DNA from: Bacteroidales bacterium
Lineage (GTDB): Bacteria > Bacteroidota > Bacteroidia > Bacteroidales > UBA4181
DNA: 38,480 nucleotides
Reading direction: 5' to 3'
NCBI GenBank assembly: GCA_031265445.1
Contig: JAISCQ010000007.1
Location: 1-38,480 of the forward strand
Below the pieces are notes generated by a model. The model saw only the letters and a list, made by a program, of their open reading frames with translations. It made no database searches and was not told the DNA's origin. Positions 25,135-32,934 of this stretch are shown here, piece by piece (the stretch's first letter is position 1; the number at the start of each line of letters is the position of its first letter). Both the position numbers and the translations under genes were made by a program.

Positions 25135-26508
25135 TCATGTGCGATCGTCATGTAGACCAAACATGCGTGGAGACATCTCTTTGTGCCCGTTATTCAGCGC
25201 CTGCGCCATCCTCCTTTGTTTCAGTCTGGCGGAATATATACGACCGAGAATGTTAGGGATGGCAATTCCCAATGATAATGCCAGCAAAGTCATGCTACCC
25301 TTCACCAATGCATCGAATGTCTGGATCAATACAGGCAGCTGTTCGGCTGCCGGGGCGTTTGCATTGAGACTCACAGCGCCAATAACGGCCTGATACATCA
25401 CTACGCCGGGTACCATTGGGATAATGGGCGGTATGGAGATAACGTGTGCCGGAACGTGTACTTTATGCACCATGTAAATCGACGTCAGCCCCACCATCAA
25501 TGCACCGCAAAACGAACTCAACGAGAGACTCAGGTCGAAATTGTACATCAGAACGTTGCGTGTAACCACTGTAGCGGCGCCACCCGCAGCACAAACCACA
25601 AGCGTATGCACCGGTACATTGAACAATACGGCAAACCCCAATGCTGCAAAAGCTGCTGCCAGCCCAATGATTACCCAGTGGTGCTGCGGGACAAGCGAAG
25701 CGGTATAGTCGTGAAAATCCAGTATCTTCAATGCGAACAGCATCCCGAAAGCAATGGAGCCGATAGTGAGGCCTGCGATAAGGGCGCGCGTCACACCCAC
25801 AATGGTGAAGCCGTCGATCATATCGTCGAGCGAGTTGATGAGCGGCACACCCGGAATCAGGAACAGCACGCAGGCAAAGATAGGATGGTATGGCGTATCG
25901 CTGATGTGCAGAAAAGTGAACAAACTGGCGATAAGCACCGCAATGAATGACGAAACAGCCACTGTGATATACTTGTTCCACCAGCGGTTGTGCATCTCCT
26001 GGCGTGCGAACAGGGCCACCGCCGAAGCAACAGATGTGATGCCTGCCGCCGGCCAGTCACACCCGAAAAGTTTGCAGAAACAGCCACAGGCAAGCCCCAC
26101 TGCTACTACTACCAGCCAGCGCGGATAGTTGCGCTTCGCCGATGCGATCCCGTTCAAGTCATGCTCGTACTGGCTGAGGGTGTATTTCTGTTCGAGGGCG
26201 CGCCACGTCAGTTTACTGATCTCGGAAAGTACCGTCATGTTGACGCTGTGGTTGTGGCATTTGCGAAACTTGGTGATCGACCGGTCGCCTTCGCTGATGT
26301 TGATCATCAGGGTAGTATAAGTGATGTGCATGTGGAACTTGCTCTCGGGGATGCCCATAAAAACAGCCACACGGCGCAAGTTACGGTCGATACGGTTGCT
26401 GTCGGCCAGGCTTTGGATCAGCAGTTGTCCGGTAAAAAGCAGCAAATCGAGTTTTTTACCTAACAGGCTTGCATCATTTCTTTCGGATGCTTGTCCACAA
26501 AATTCCAC
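25135..26508 (-). CDS. ThrE-family threonine/serine exporter (fused two-domain form)
   Basis: About 457 residues combining the ThrE N-terminal part (DUF1212: LLLFTGQLLIQSLADSNRID near 23-42, then a soluble start) and the C-terminal DUF3815-like part in one chain, with about ten predicted membrane segments from residue 130 on. In many bacteria these halves are separate genes (YjjP/YjjB type); the fused layout resembles ThrE of Corynebacterium. Key segments are FLIPGVPLINSLDDMIDGF and IPPIIPMVPGVVMYQA, typical gate motifs. No ATG stands before the conserved N-terminal domain; the frame starts with GTG at 26508, so the exact start is uncertain. Substrate (threonine, serine or a dicarboxylate) is inferred from the family. 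Confidence 0.85.
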   Translation of the reverse strand: MEFCGQASERNDASLLGKKLDLLLFTGQLLIQSLADSNRIDRNLRRVAVFMGIPESKFHMHITYTTLMINISEGDRSITKFRKCHNHSVNMTVLSEISKLTWRALEQKYTLSQYEHDLNGIASAKRNYPRWLVVVAVGLACGCFCKLFGCDWPAAGITSVASAVALFARQEMHNRWWNKYITVAVSSFIAVLIASLFTFLHISDTPYHPIFACVLFLIPGVPLINSLDDMIDGFTIVGVTRALIAGLTIGSIAFGMLFALKILDFHDYTASLVPQHHWVIIGLAAAFAALGFAVLFNVPVHTLVVCAAGGAATVVTRNVLMYNFDLSLSLSSFCGALMVGLTSIYMVHKVHVPAHVISIPPIIPMVPGVVMYQAVIGAVSLNANAPAAEQLPVLIQTFDALVKGSMTLLALSLGIAIPNILGRIYSARLKQRRMAQALNNGHKEMSPRMFGLHDDRT

Positions 26509-26617
26509 GAATTTGACACGAATTAAAGTTATTACTACGTCCGCGAACGATCAGCAAAAATCGAGCCACAAATCACAAATTACAGCCATGATTTTTTTCA
26601 ATTGCTTCAACATTCAA

Positions 26618-28357
26618 TTATTTAGCCATCTTCGAGATCACCAGGCCGGCTTCGGTACGGGCTTCGATAAGATACATCCCATTGGTAAATTTTGTATTTT
26701 CGCCTGTATACAGTTCATAAGCATTATATTCGGGGCTGTAACCGGTATGCGCAAAAACCTGCTGTCCGCTGATTGTAGAAATTTTTATATGAATGTGTCC
26801 ATGTCGTGCCGGTGAAAGGAACAGGGAGAATCTTCCCGAGGCATCCGGGAAAACCGATAATGTGTAAGGCCTGTCTTTTGCGCCGGACATTACCGGCCTC
26901 ATTTTTGAAAAATCAGGGATGCCGTACCCATACAGCGAATCCGGTTCATGAAAGTGGTCGGCGGAGCGTTTCATCATATCGATGATCTCCATATTCCCTT
27001 TGTCGGGAAAGGCTTGCCACAGGCAGGCAATCAGTCCGGCCAGCAAAGGAGTGGAATAGGATGTGCCGTTACCGGTATTGATGCAGCCCATCGAATTCTG
27101 ATAGGCTGTTTCCATGCCCATTGCCGTCAAATCGGGCTTGATACGTTTGTCGGCAGTGTAACCGACGGAACTGAATAATGCATACAGACCTTTGCGGTCG
27201 ACCGCACCGATGGTCAGGACGCTGTCGGCATCGGCAGGTATCGAAACACGCTTCCAATAAGTGTCGCCGTCATTTCCTGCACTCACGCATACGATCATAC
27301 CACGGACTGCGGCCATGGTAGCTGCCTGCGAAGCCCTTGCCGTACGTCCGTCCAGGTCGCTGTGGCAGTGGTTTTGCAACGTGTCGTCGAATACCGAATA
27401 GCCCAGCGAACTCGTGATCAGGTCAGCGCCAATACTGTCGGCATATTCCACGGCGGCAATCCAGTTGTCCTCTTCCACCAGATATTCCTTGCCGACTTCT
27501 TCCGAACGCAGCAGCAGATATTCGGCATCAGGCGCCGAACCGATCATACGTCCCGGAAGGTTGGCTGCAATGATAGATAATACGTTGGTACCATGATTGT
27601 TTTCGCCATAAATGTCTTCGATATCAGGGGTAAAATTCTTGATTTCGCGTAAGCGACCGGTTCTGCGCAGGCTGTCAAACCCGGAAAGCGCGTTTACTTT
27701 ATGGAATCCGCCATCAATCACGGCGATCAACATGCCTTTTCCGCGAAAGCCAAGCTCATGCAAAACCTGCCCGTTCATCATGCCCACCTGGTCGGCGGCT
27801 TGCCCATAGTATGCAACCGGCGCGGCATATTCTGACTTGAGTTCTTCCCTGTTTTTTCTCCGGAAAAGGAATGAAAACAGGGCTTCCAAGTCAAATTCCT
27901 TATCAATTGCCTTATCCTGAACGCATTCCTTTTGAACTGTGGGTGTATGTTTGATGAAGCCTGTGTTTTCCAGTTTTTCAGCATCTTCGGGCGAACACTG
28001 TATTGTTGCCGAGTTGAACCATCGCGAAGTATTCAATACCTCAAAGCCCATTTGTTTCAGGCTGTCGACATAACAGGCGCTTACCGGAAGGTCGGCCTGC
28101 GTGACCGCGATCCCTTGCCGAAAACGACGTTGCAGCGCACGTTCCGAAAGGAAATATTGAGGCAGGCTGACGGTATATGCATTGTGTCTTTTGTCGGTAA
28201 ATTCAACCCGGTAGCGGTCGGGGGCTACTTGCGTTTGGGCATGCAGACGCGGCGCAGGCAGCCATATAAATGCCAAAACGCCCCATAGCCCAAATACAGG
28301 CAGGTGAACCTGACCTTTGAGATACCTGAGGATGATGGGAAACCCGAACAATGTCAT
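26618..28357 (-). CDS. S8 subtilisin-like serine protease with T9SS sorting domain
   Basis: A 579-residue secreted protease. After a signal segment (about 20-40, ending PRLHAQ) comes a propeptide-like region typical of Bacteroidetes S8 enzymes (LSERALQRRFRQGIAVTQADLPVSACYVDSL, split here as positions 70-100), then the catalytic domain with Asp215 (IAVIDGGFH), His255 (NNHGTNVL) and Ser433 (GNGTSYSTP), a complete triad. Residues 505-579 look like a type A T9SS C-terminal sorting domain (KISTISGQQVF, then NGMYLIEARTEAGLVISKMAK in near form). The frame extends upstream to a TTG, but Met at 28357 gives the signal peptide. It follows a small AT-rich gene by 30 bp and may share its promoter. Confidence 0.88.
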   Translation of the reverse strand: MTLFGFPIILRYLKGQVHLPVFGLWGVLAFIWLPAPRLHAQTQVAPDRYRVEFTDKRHNAYTVSLPQYFLSERALQRRFRQGIAVTQADLPVSACYVDSLKQMGFEVLNTSRWFNSATIQCSPEDAEKLENTGFIKHTPTVQKECVQDKAIDKEFDLEALFSFLFRRKNREELKSEYAAPVAYYGQAADQVGMMNGQVLHELGFRGKGMLIAVIDGGFHKVNALSGFDSLRRTGRLREIKNFTPDIEDIYGENNHGTNVLSIIAANLPGRMIGSAPDAEYLLLRSEEVGKEYLVEEDNWIAAVEYADSIGADLITSSLGYSVFDDTLQNHCHSDLDGRTARASQAATMAAVRGMIVCVSAGNDGDTYWKRVSIPADADSVLTIGAVDRKGLYALFSSVGYTADKRIKPDLTAMGMETAYQNSMGCINTGNGTSYSTPLLAGLIACLWQAFPDKGNMEIIDMMKRSADHFHEPDSLYGYGIPDFSKMRPVMSGAKDRPYTLSVFPDASGRFSLFLSPARHGHIHIKISTISGQQVFAHTGYSPEYNAYELYTGENTKFTNGMYLIEARTEAGLVISKMAK

Positions 28358-28387
28358 TTGATCGAAACTTACACTTTGAATCCACAA

Positions 28388-28789
28388 TCATATACCAAAA
28401 ATTGAGATTGATTTTCTTAAACGGGACTGCACTTTGTCTGTCTTCGCTAAACCCTGTCTTAAATTTTCGTCTTTAAATTCAACGTCACTTACTAAATTCT
28501 CAAACATCGTTTGAAAATCTTCTTTTGATTTGGAAATCAGCTTTGTAATATTTGTTGATACGCCAACCAGCAATCCCTCTTTTAGCGTTTTTCCCAATTG
28601 ATAAATTGATTCCGGTTTGTCGATTTTTTCGTATATGAATGAAAGAGAAGAAAATAGAATGTCGCGTTTTTCCTGTATTTCATGGTTGGGTATGTCCTTT
28701 TTTTCAGCCATATGTTTGATCAAGCTATCTTCATCACTTGAATAGGACAACTCTTCCTCTAAATCCTTTATTTTATTCAGGCCTTTCAT
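28388..28789 (-). CDS. AT-rich small hypothetical protein
   Basis: A 133-residue charged, mostly helical protein with no signal peptide and no motif I recognise. Glu/Lys/Asp-rich segments (KIKDLEEELSYSSDED, KSKEDFQTMFENL) could form coiled coil. Its DNA is clearly richer in A+T than the genes on both sides, a possible sign of transfer. It has the best promoter in the window (28814-28844) and ends 30 bp before the subtilase start, so the two may be cotranscribed. Function unknown. Confidence 0.65.
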   Translation of the reverse strand: MKGLNKIKDLEEELSYSSDEDSLIKHMAEKKDIPNHEIQEKRDILFSSLSFIYEKIDKPESIYQLGKTLKEGLLVGVSTNITKLISKSKEDFQTMFENLVSDVEFKDENLRQGLAKTDKVQSRLRKSISIFGI

Positions 28790-28813
28790 TCTTCGAAACG
28801 TTTAAAATTTTGG

Positions 28814-28844
28814 CAAAGATACGATTTGATACAAGAACCACAAA
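28814..28844 (-). promoter_or_regulatory. Consensus Bacteroidetes promoter (TTTG-N19-TATCTTTG)
   Basis: On the minus strand TTTG (28844-28841), exactly 19 nt, then TATCTTTG (28821-28814). The predicted start site is about 18 nt before the ATG at 28789. A perfect match to the sigma-ABfr consensus. Confidence 0.8.
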
Positions 28845-28845
28845 T

Positions 28846-28950
28846 TTATTTCTGTTCCTCCCTTATCAGATGTTTCAATAGTGTACCGTTCTTTATCCGC
28901 TCTATTTCGTGCTTAATCTGTTCATAGTTGAACTGTATCTGCTTCTTCAC
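28846..28950 (-). CDS. Possible 34-codon ORF or gene remnant after proB
   Basis: A GTG-started frame encoding 34 residues, strongly helical and charged (KKQIQFNYEQIKHEIERIK, ending HLIREEQK). It fills the gap between proB and the promoter of the next gene. The reading frame stays open upstream towards proB but without a better start. It could be a tiny protein, the end of a lost gene, or chance. The sequence composition looks protein-like, nothing more. Confidence 0.25.
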   Translation of the reverse strand: MKKQIQFNYEQIKHEIERIKNGTLLKHLIREEQK

Positions 28951-28996
28951 CGTATCATTTCCCGCAGTGCGGGTTGGAACGGCGCAAGTCGAGAAA

Positions 28997-30076
28997 TTAT
29001 TCCTGTTTCAGATACAGGTAATCATAATGTATCACAGGCCGCGCATGACGCTCGCCGGTTTTTTTCCTTGCCGTATCCGAATTATACTCTGATCGCCCCA
29101 GCCCGATCATTTTTCCACGGTCGTCTATAATTTGTATCACATCTCCTTTTACAAATTCGCCTTCCACGCGGGTTACACCTACCGGCAACAGGCTTGCAGC
29201 ATGCCGACCGGACAAACGGGCGGCGGCCCCGGCGTTAACGTGTACCGCTCCTTTGACTGTCGTATCCGAATGTGCCAGCCATTTTTTAAATGTAGTGGCT
29301 TTGCGGCCCGGGACAAAAACCGTTTGCACGACATCCTTCTTCCCTTCGATGATATTCGGCAGGATATTTTCGGTAGCGCCATTGGCGATATGCACAGGCG
29401 TCCCCGACAAGGCCACCTTCTTGGCAATGGAGAACTTGGTGAGCATGCCGCCGCGGCCGAAGTTCGACTTGGCGGGCGCAATGAACCGGGAAACCGTCAT
29501 GCTGTCCGGCTCGATGAGCGGGATCACCTTTGAGGCGGGGTCGGAAGGGAGGCCGTCATAAATACCGTTGATGTTGCTCAGGATAATGAGAGCGTCGCAG
29601 TTCATCATGTTGGTGATCAATCCTGAAAGCTCGTCGTTGTCCGTAAACATCAGCTCGGTAACCGACACCACATCGTTTTCGTTGATCACCGGAACGACAT
29701 TGTTTTTGAGCAGCGTCTCGAGACAATTACGCATGTTCAGGAAATGCCGCCTGTCACGAAAATCTTCCTTGGTAGCCAGCACCTGCGAACAGATCATCTC
29801 ATGACAGCCAAACAGTCTGCTGTAGAGCTGAATCAGCCGCACCTGTCCCACAGCCGCCCACAATTGCCGGCACGACACGGCATCGCAGTTCCTCGGCTCG
29901 CCGATCACCTGGCGTCCCGAAGCTACCGCTCCCGACGAAACCAGAAGCGCCTCAATGCCCTTCCGTTTTAAAATGACGATCTGTTCTACCAGTCCGGCAA
30001 TTAATTTTTCATTGGGGTTGCCGTCGGGCAGGGTCAAGACGTTGGAGCCGACTTTCAGCGTGATGCGTTTGTACAT
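28997..30076 (-). CDS. proB: Glutamate 5-kinase
   Basis: A 359-residue cytoplasmic enzyme that phosphorylates L-glutamate to glutamyl-5-phosphate, the first step of proline synthesis. The amino-acid kinase domain (1-255) shows KVGSNVLTL (8-16), SSGAVASG (47-54), the PVINENDVVS segment and the KSNFGRGGMLTKFSIAKKV loop. The C-terminal PUA domain (about 275-355) has GAVHVNAGAAARL and KGDVIQIIDDRGKMIGLGRSEY. Length is normal. proA is not adjacent, although it often is; instead proB is the last gene after the glycogen cluster, 65 bp downstream of the GH57 stop. Confidence 0.95.
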   Translation of the reverse strand: MYKRITLKVGSNVLTLPDGNPNEKLIAGLVEQIVILKRKGIEALLVSSGAVASGRQVIGEPRNCDAVSCRQLWAAVGQVRLIQLYSRLFGCHEMICSQVLATKEDFRDRRHFLNMRNCLETLLKNNVVPVINENDVVSVTELMFTDNDELSGLITNMMNCDALIILSNINGIYDGLPSDPASKVIPLIEPDSMTVSRFIAPAKSNFGRGGMLTKFSIAKKVALSGTPVHIANGATENILPNIIEGKKDVVQTVFVPGRKATTFKKWLAHSDTTVKGAVHVNAGAAARLSGRHAASLLPVGVTRVEGEFVKGDVIQIIDDRGKMIGLGRSEYNSDTARKKTGERHARPVIHYDYLYLKQE

Positions 30077-30141
30077 GATAACAATGGATAATGGAACAGG
30101 GTCAAGACGGCTGACAAGGTGGATGCACCCAGTATGGCTTA

Positions 30142-31587
30142 TCAGGTTACAGCTTTCTTCCTGGCCGGGGCTTTTTTTGTCGGAACCTTGGCAACTGCTT
30201 TAGTCGCCGTTGCTACGGGCGCTTTCTTTTTTGACGCTGCCGCTTTCTTCACGGGTTCTTCCAATGTCAGATCGTCGTCATCATCCTGCATGGCTTTGGC
30301 AATGGTGGTACGCAACTTATCCAGTTGCAACCTGGTGGCCTTCAACTGGCGGTCTTTTTCAATCAGTTCCAGTTCCAGCGCTTTCACGTCTACTTTAGCT
30401 GCCGGTTCAGCCACTTTCTGCAGCTGCATCGTGAAGTCCGACAACACATTCATGTAATTGATGAACGCATCGTAGGGCGATTCGTACGGATTGTAAGGCG
30501 TACGGCGGCCTGTGGAGTAGAACTTGGTGCTCATGAAACGGAAATGATCGCTCGTTTGCAGGTATTTCCAATCAACTTTGATCTTCGGGTCGGGCGTTTG
30601 TTTCACGCGTTCGGCCAGCTTATACAGCTTATCGAAGGCTTCCACCTGCAATTCGTTACCCCGCCATGCCGTGAGGTCGCGTTCTTCGTCGGTCCACGAA
30701 ATCGGGTAATGGATGCTCAATGGAGCTACGGGTTGCAATTCCAACAACTCATCGGGTGTAGCGAAAGCGAATTTCTTTTTGATAGCGACTTTCGGCAAGT
30801 AGCGGAGGAACTCGAAAATGCCGGTCGAAGCCGGTTGTTTTTCGCCAAAAGTAGAATAATCAAGGCTGATATTGATCACTTCTTCTTTCGGATTGAGGAG
30901 TTCCATCCAGTAGACCATCTTTTCGGCCGTCAGCGGGTATTCGCTCCATGCCTGCACCGAGAAGTTGAAACGAATATCGTCGCTTAGCTTGTAGTTGCGC
31001 AACAATAGTTTCAGGCGCGGGTTGGTAGCCGAACAGTAAACGTAGTTGGGACTTTTCCAGCCGAGGATATGCTTGGCGCCTTCGGTAAATGCGCCCTGGA
31101 ACCCCATCTCTTCGACCATAGCGCCGATTTCATTGCTGTAAACCATGTTGCTGTTGCAGAAAACTTTGCTTACCGGCTTCCCGAAATGGCGTTCGATCTT
31201 TGCTTTGTGCGTTTCCACCTGCGCTACAAATTCGTCCTTATCGACCAGCGATGCCAGCGAATAGGCGTCGGTTCCCGCTACAAATTCCACGCATCCGGTA
31301 TCGGCCAGGGTGCGGAAACTTGTCAGCGCCTCCGGCGCATACAGTTCAAACTGGTCGAGGGTAGTGCCCGATATGAAAAACGATACCCTGAATTTGTCCT
31401 TATGTTCCCTGATCGCATCCAGGAGTATCCTGTTGGCTGGGAGGTATGAAAGCTCGACCATGCGGCGGATGTAGGATTCATTGGCATAATCATCATAATA
31501 ATAATGATCGGAACTGATGTTGAAAAAACGGTACCTTTTCAACCTGAATGGTTGATGTATTTGAAAATTGAGGCAAATCTTCTTCAT
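30142..31587 (-). CDS. GH57 alpha-amylase-like protein, nucleophile apparently lost, Lys/Ala-rich tail
   Basis: A 481-residue cytoplasmic protein of the GH57 fold in a glycogen cluster. The HQP motif (11-13) and the catalytic acid Asp243 (SLDYSTFGEKQ, active relatives DYETFGEHQ) are present. At the nucleophile site the sequence is CNSNMVYS with Asn147 (codon 31149-31147), where active relatives have NTELIY with Glu. The VEFVAGTDAYSL segment (100-111) also lacks the Glu and His I expect there. So it may not hydrolyse glucan. After a helical Glu/Lys coiled-coil region (about 405-440) the chain ends in a 40-residue Lys/Ala/Pro/Val tail like bacterial histone H1-like tails. It lies 21 bp after the GT4 gene, in one operon. 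Comparison residues are from memory of family alignments. Confidence 0.85.
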   Translation of the reverse strand: MKKICLNFQIHQPFRLKRYRFFNISSDHYYYDDYANESYIRRMVELSYLPANRILLDAIREHKDKFRVSFFISGTTLDQFELYAPEALTSFRTLADTGCVEFVAGTDAYSLASLVDKDEFVAQVETHKAKIERHFGKPVSKVFCNSNMVYSNEIGAMVEEMGFQGAFTEGAKHILGWKSPNYVYCSATNPRLKLLLRNYKLSDDIRFNFSVQAWSEYPLTAEKMVYWMELLNPKEEVINISLDYSTFGEKQPASTGIFEFLRYLPKVAIKKKFAFATPDELLELQPVAPLSIHYPISWTDEERDLTAWRGNELQVEAFDKLYKLAERVKQTPDPKIKVDWKYLQTSDHFRFMSTKFYSTGRRTPYNPYESPYDAFINYMNVLSDFTMQLQKVAEPAAKVDVKALELELIEKDRQLKATRLQLDKLRTTIAKAMQDDDDDLTLEEPVKKAAASKKKAPVATATKAVAKVPTKKAPARKKAVT

Positions 31588-31608
31588 GAGACTATGATTT
31601 AAAAAAGA

Positions 31609-32898
31609 TTAAATAACACTGTAATATACATCCCTGACATGCTTGGCCGAAGTTTCCCACTTCAAATTGTCCACTTCGTTTTTGCCTTGCTTGCTGAACA
31701 CACGGTGGAGCGCCGGGTAGTTCAATATCCCGTAAATAGCGTCGGCCATGGCGTGCGTATCCCAAAAGTCCACCTTAACGGCGTTTTTCAGTATTTCGGC
31801 TACGCCCGACTGCCGCGAGATGATCACGGGCACATTCGACTGCATGGCTTCCAGGGGCGAAATGCCGAAAGGTTCGGATACCGACGGCATCACGTATACG
31901 TCGCTCAGGCCGAACATGCGGTACACATCGTCGCCTTTGAGGAAGCCCGTAAAGTTGAATTTGTCGCAAATTCCCAGGCGGGCTGCCCGCCGGATCATCT
32001 TGTTCATCATATCGCCGCTGCCGGCCATTACAAACCGCACATTACTCATCTTTTTGAGTACCAGGTTCGCCGCTTCTATAAAATATTCGGGACCTTTCTG
32101 CATGGTGATGCGTCCGAGGAAAGTAACGATTTTCTCGTCGAAATCGCCGCGTGCAGGCGCTTTGACCGATTCGTCGGCTTCCACCGGCTCTACGGCGTTG
32201 TATACGGTTACTACCTTTTCGGGTGCAATGCCGTATTTCTCAATCACGATATTGCGTGTGAGGTTGCTCACCGTGATGATCCTGTCGGCCGCATCCATCC
32301 CCTGTTTCTCGATGTTGTATACCACAGGGTTGACATTACCGCCGCTCCGGTCGAAATCGGTAGCATGTACGTGTATGACCAGCGGTTTGCCTGATACGTG
32401 TTTTGCAGCGATGCCTGCCGGATAGCACAGCCAGTCGTGCGCATGGATCACATCGAAACTGTGCTGGGTGGCGATGGCGGCGCCTATCAATGCATAATTG
32501 GATATTTCCTGCATCAGGTTTTGTCCGTAACCGCCCGTGAACTGTAAGCGTCCTTCGAAATCGGAGGTGATAAAGCTGTTTTCGCCCTGAACGCTATCCA
32601 GGATATATTTTTCGTACACTTCGGGGTCGACGTACGGCAACAGGTGAACCCCGACTTCTATTTGCTGCATCTTTTTCAGGAACCCGGTAATCCGCATGTC
32701 TTGAACCCGGATATAGACGTTATTGGCGCCGATCAGGCCGATTGTGTTTTTGTCTTCGTCGCCGAAAGCTTTCGGAATAACGAACAGTATATCCATGTCG
32801 GAAAATGAGGTCATTCCCTTGGTTAACCCGTAACAAGCCGTTCCCAAGCCGCCTGAAATATGAGGAGGAAACTCCCATCCAAACATTAATACTTTCAT
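31609..32898 (-). CDS. GT4-family glycosyltransferase (glycogen synthase-like)
   Basis: A 429-residue GT-B glycosyltransferase. The N-terminal half begins MFGWEFPPHISGGLGTA (GGLG sugar-nucleotide loop), and DVIHAHDWLCYPAG (149-162) is typical. The C-terminal half shows GRITMQKGPEYFIEAA (262-277) with Arg263 and Lys268 for the diphosphate, and the EX7E motif Glu342/Glu350 (SEPFGISPLEA). Given the debranching enzyme before it and the GH57-like protein after it, a role in building alpha-glucan/glycogen from a sugar nucleotide is likely. Gaps of 36 and 21 bp to its neighbours suggest one operon. Confidence 0.9.
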   Translation of the reverse strand: MKVLMFGWEFPPHISGGLGTACYGLTKGMTSFSDMDILFVIPKAFGDEDKNTIGLIGANNVYIRVQDMRITGFLKKMQQIEVGVHLLPYVDPEVYEKYILDSVQGENSFITSDFEGRLQFTGGYGQNLMQEISNYALIGAAIATQHSFDVIHAHDWLCYPAGIAAKHVSGKPLVIHVHATDFDRSGGNVNPVVYNIEKQGMDAADRIITVSNLTRNIVIEKYGIAPEKVVTVYNAVEPVEADESVKAPARGDFDEKIVTFLGRITMQKGPEYFIEAANLVLKKMSNVRFVMAGSGDMMNKMIRRAARLGICDKFNFTGFLKGDDVYRMFGLSDVYVMPSVSEPFGISPLEAMQSNVPVIISRQSGVAEILKNAVKVDFWDTHAMADAIYGILNYPALHRVFSKQGKNEVDNLKWETSAKHVRDVYYSVI

Positions 32899-32934
32899 AA
32901 GCTGTTTATTTTTATGGGTGATTAATGACTTCGT

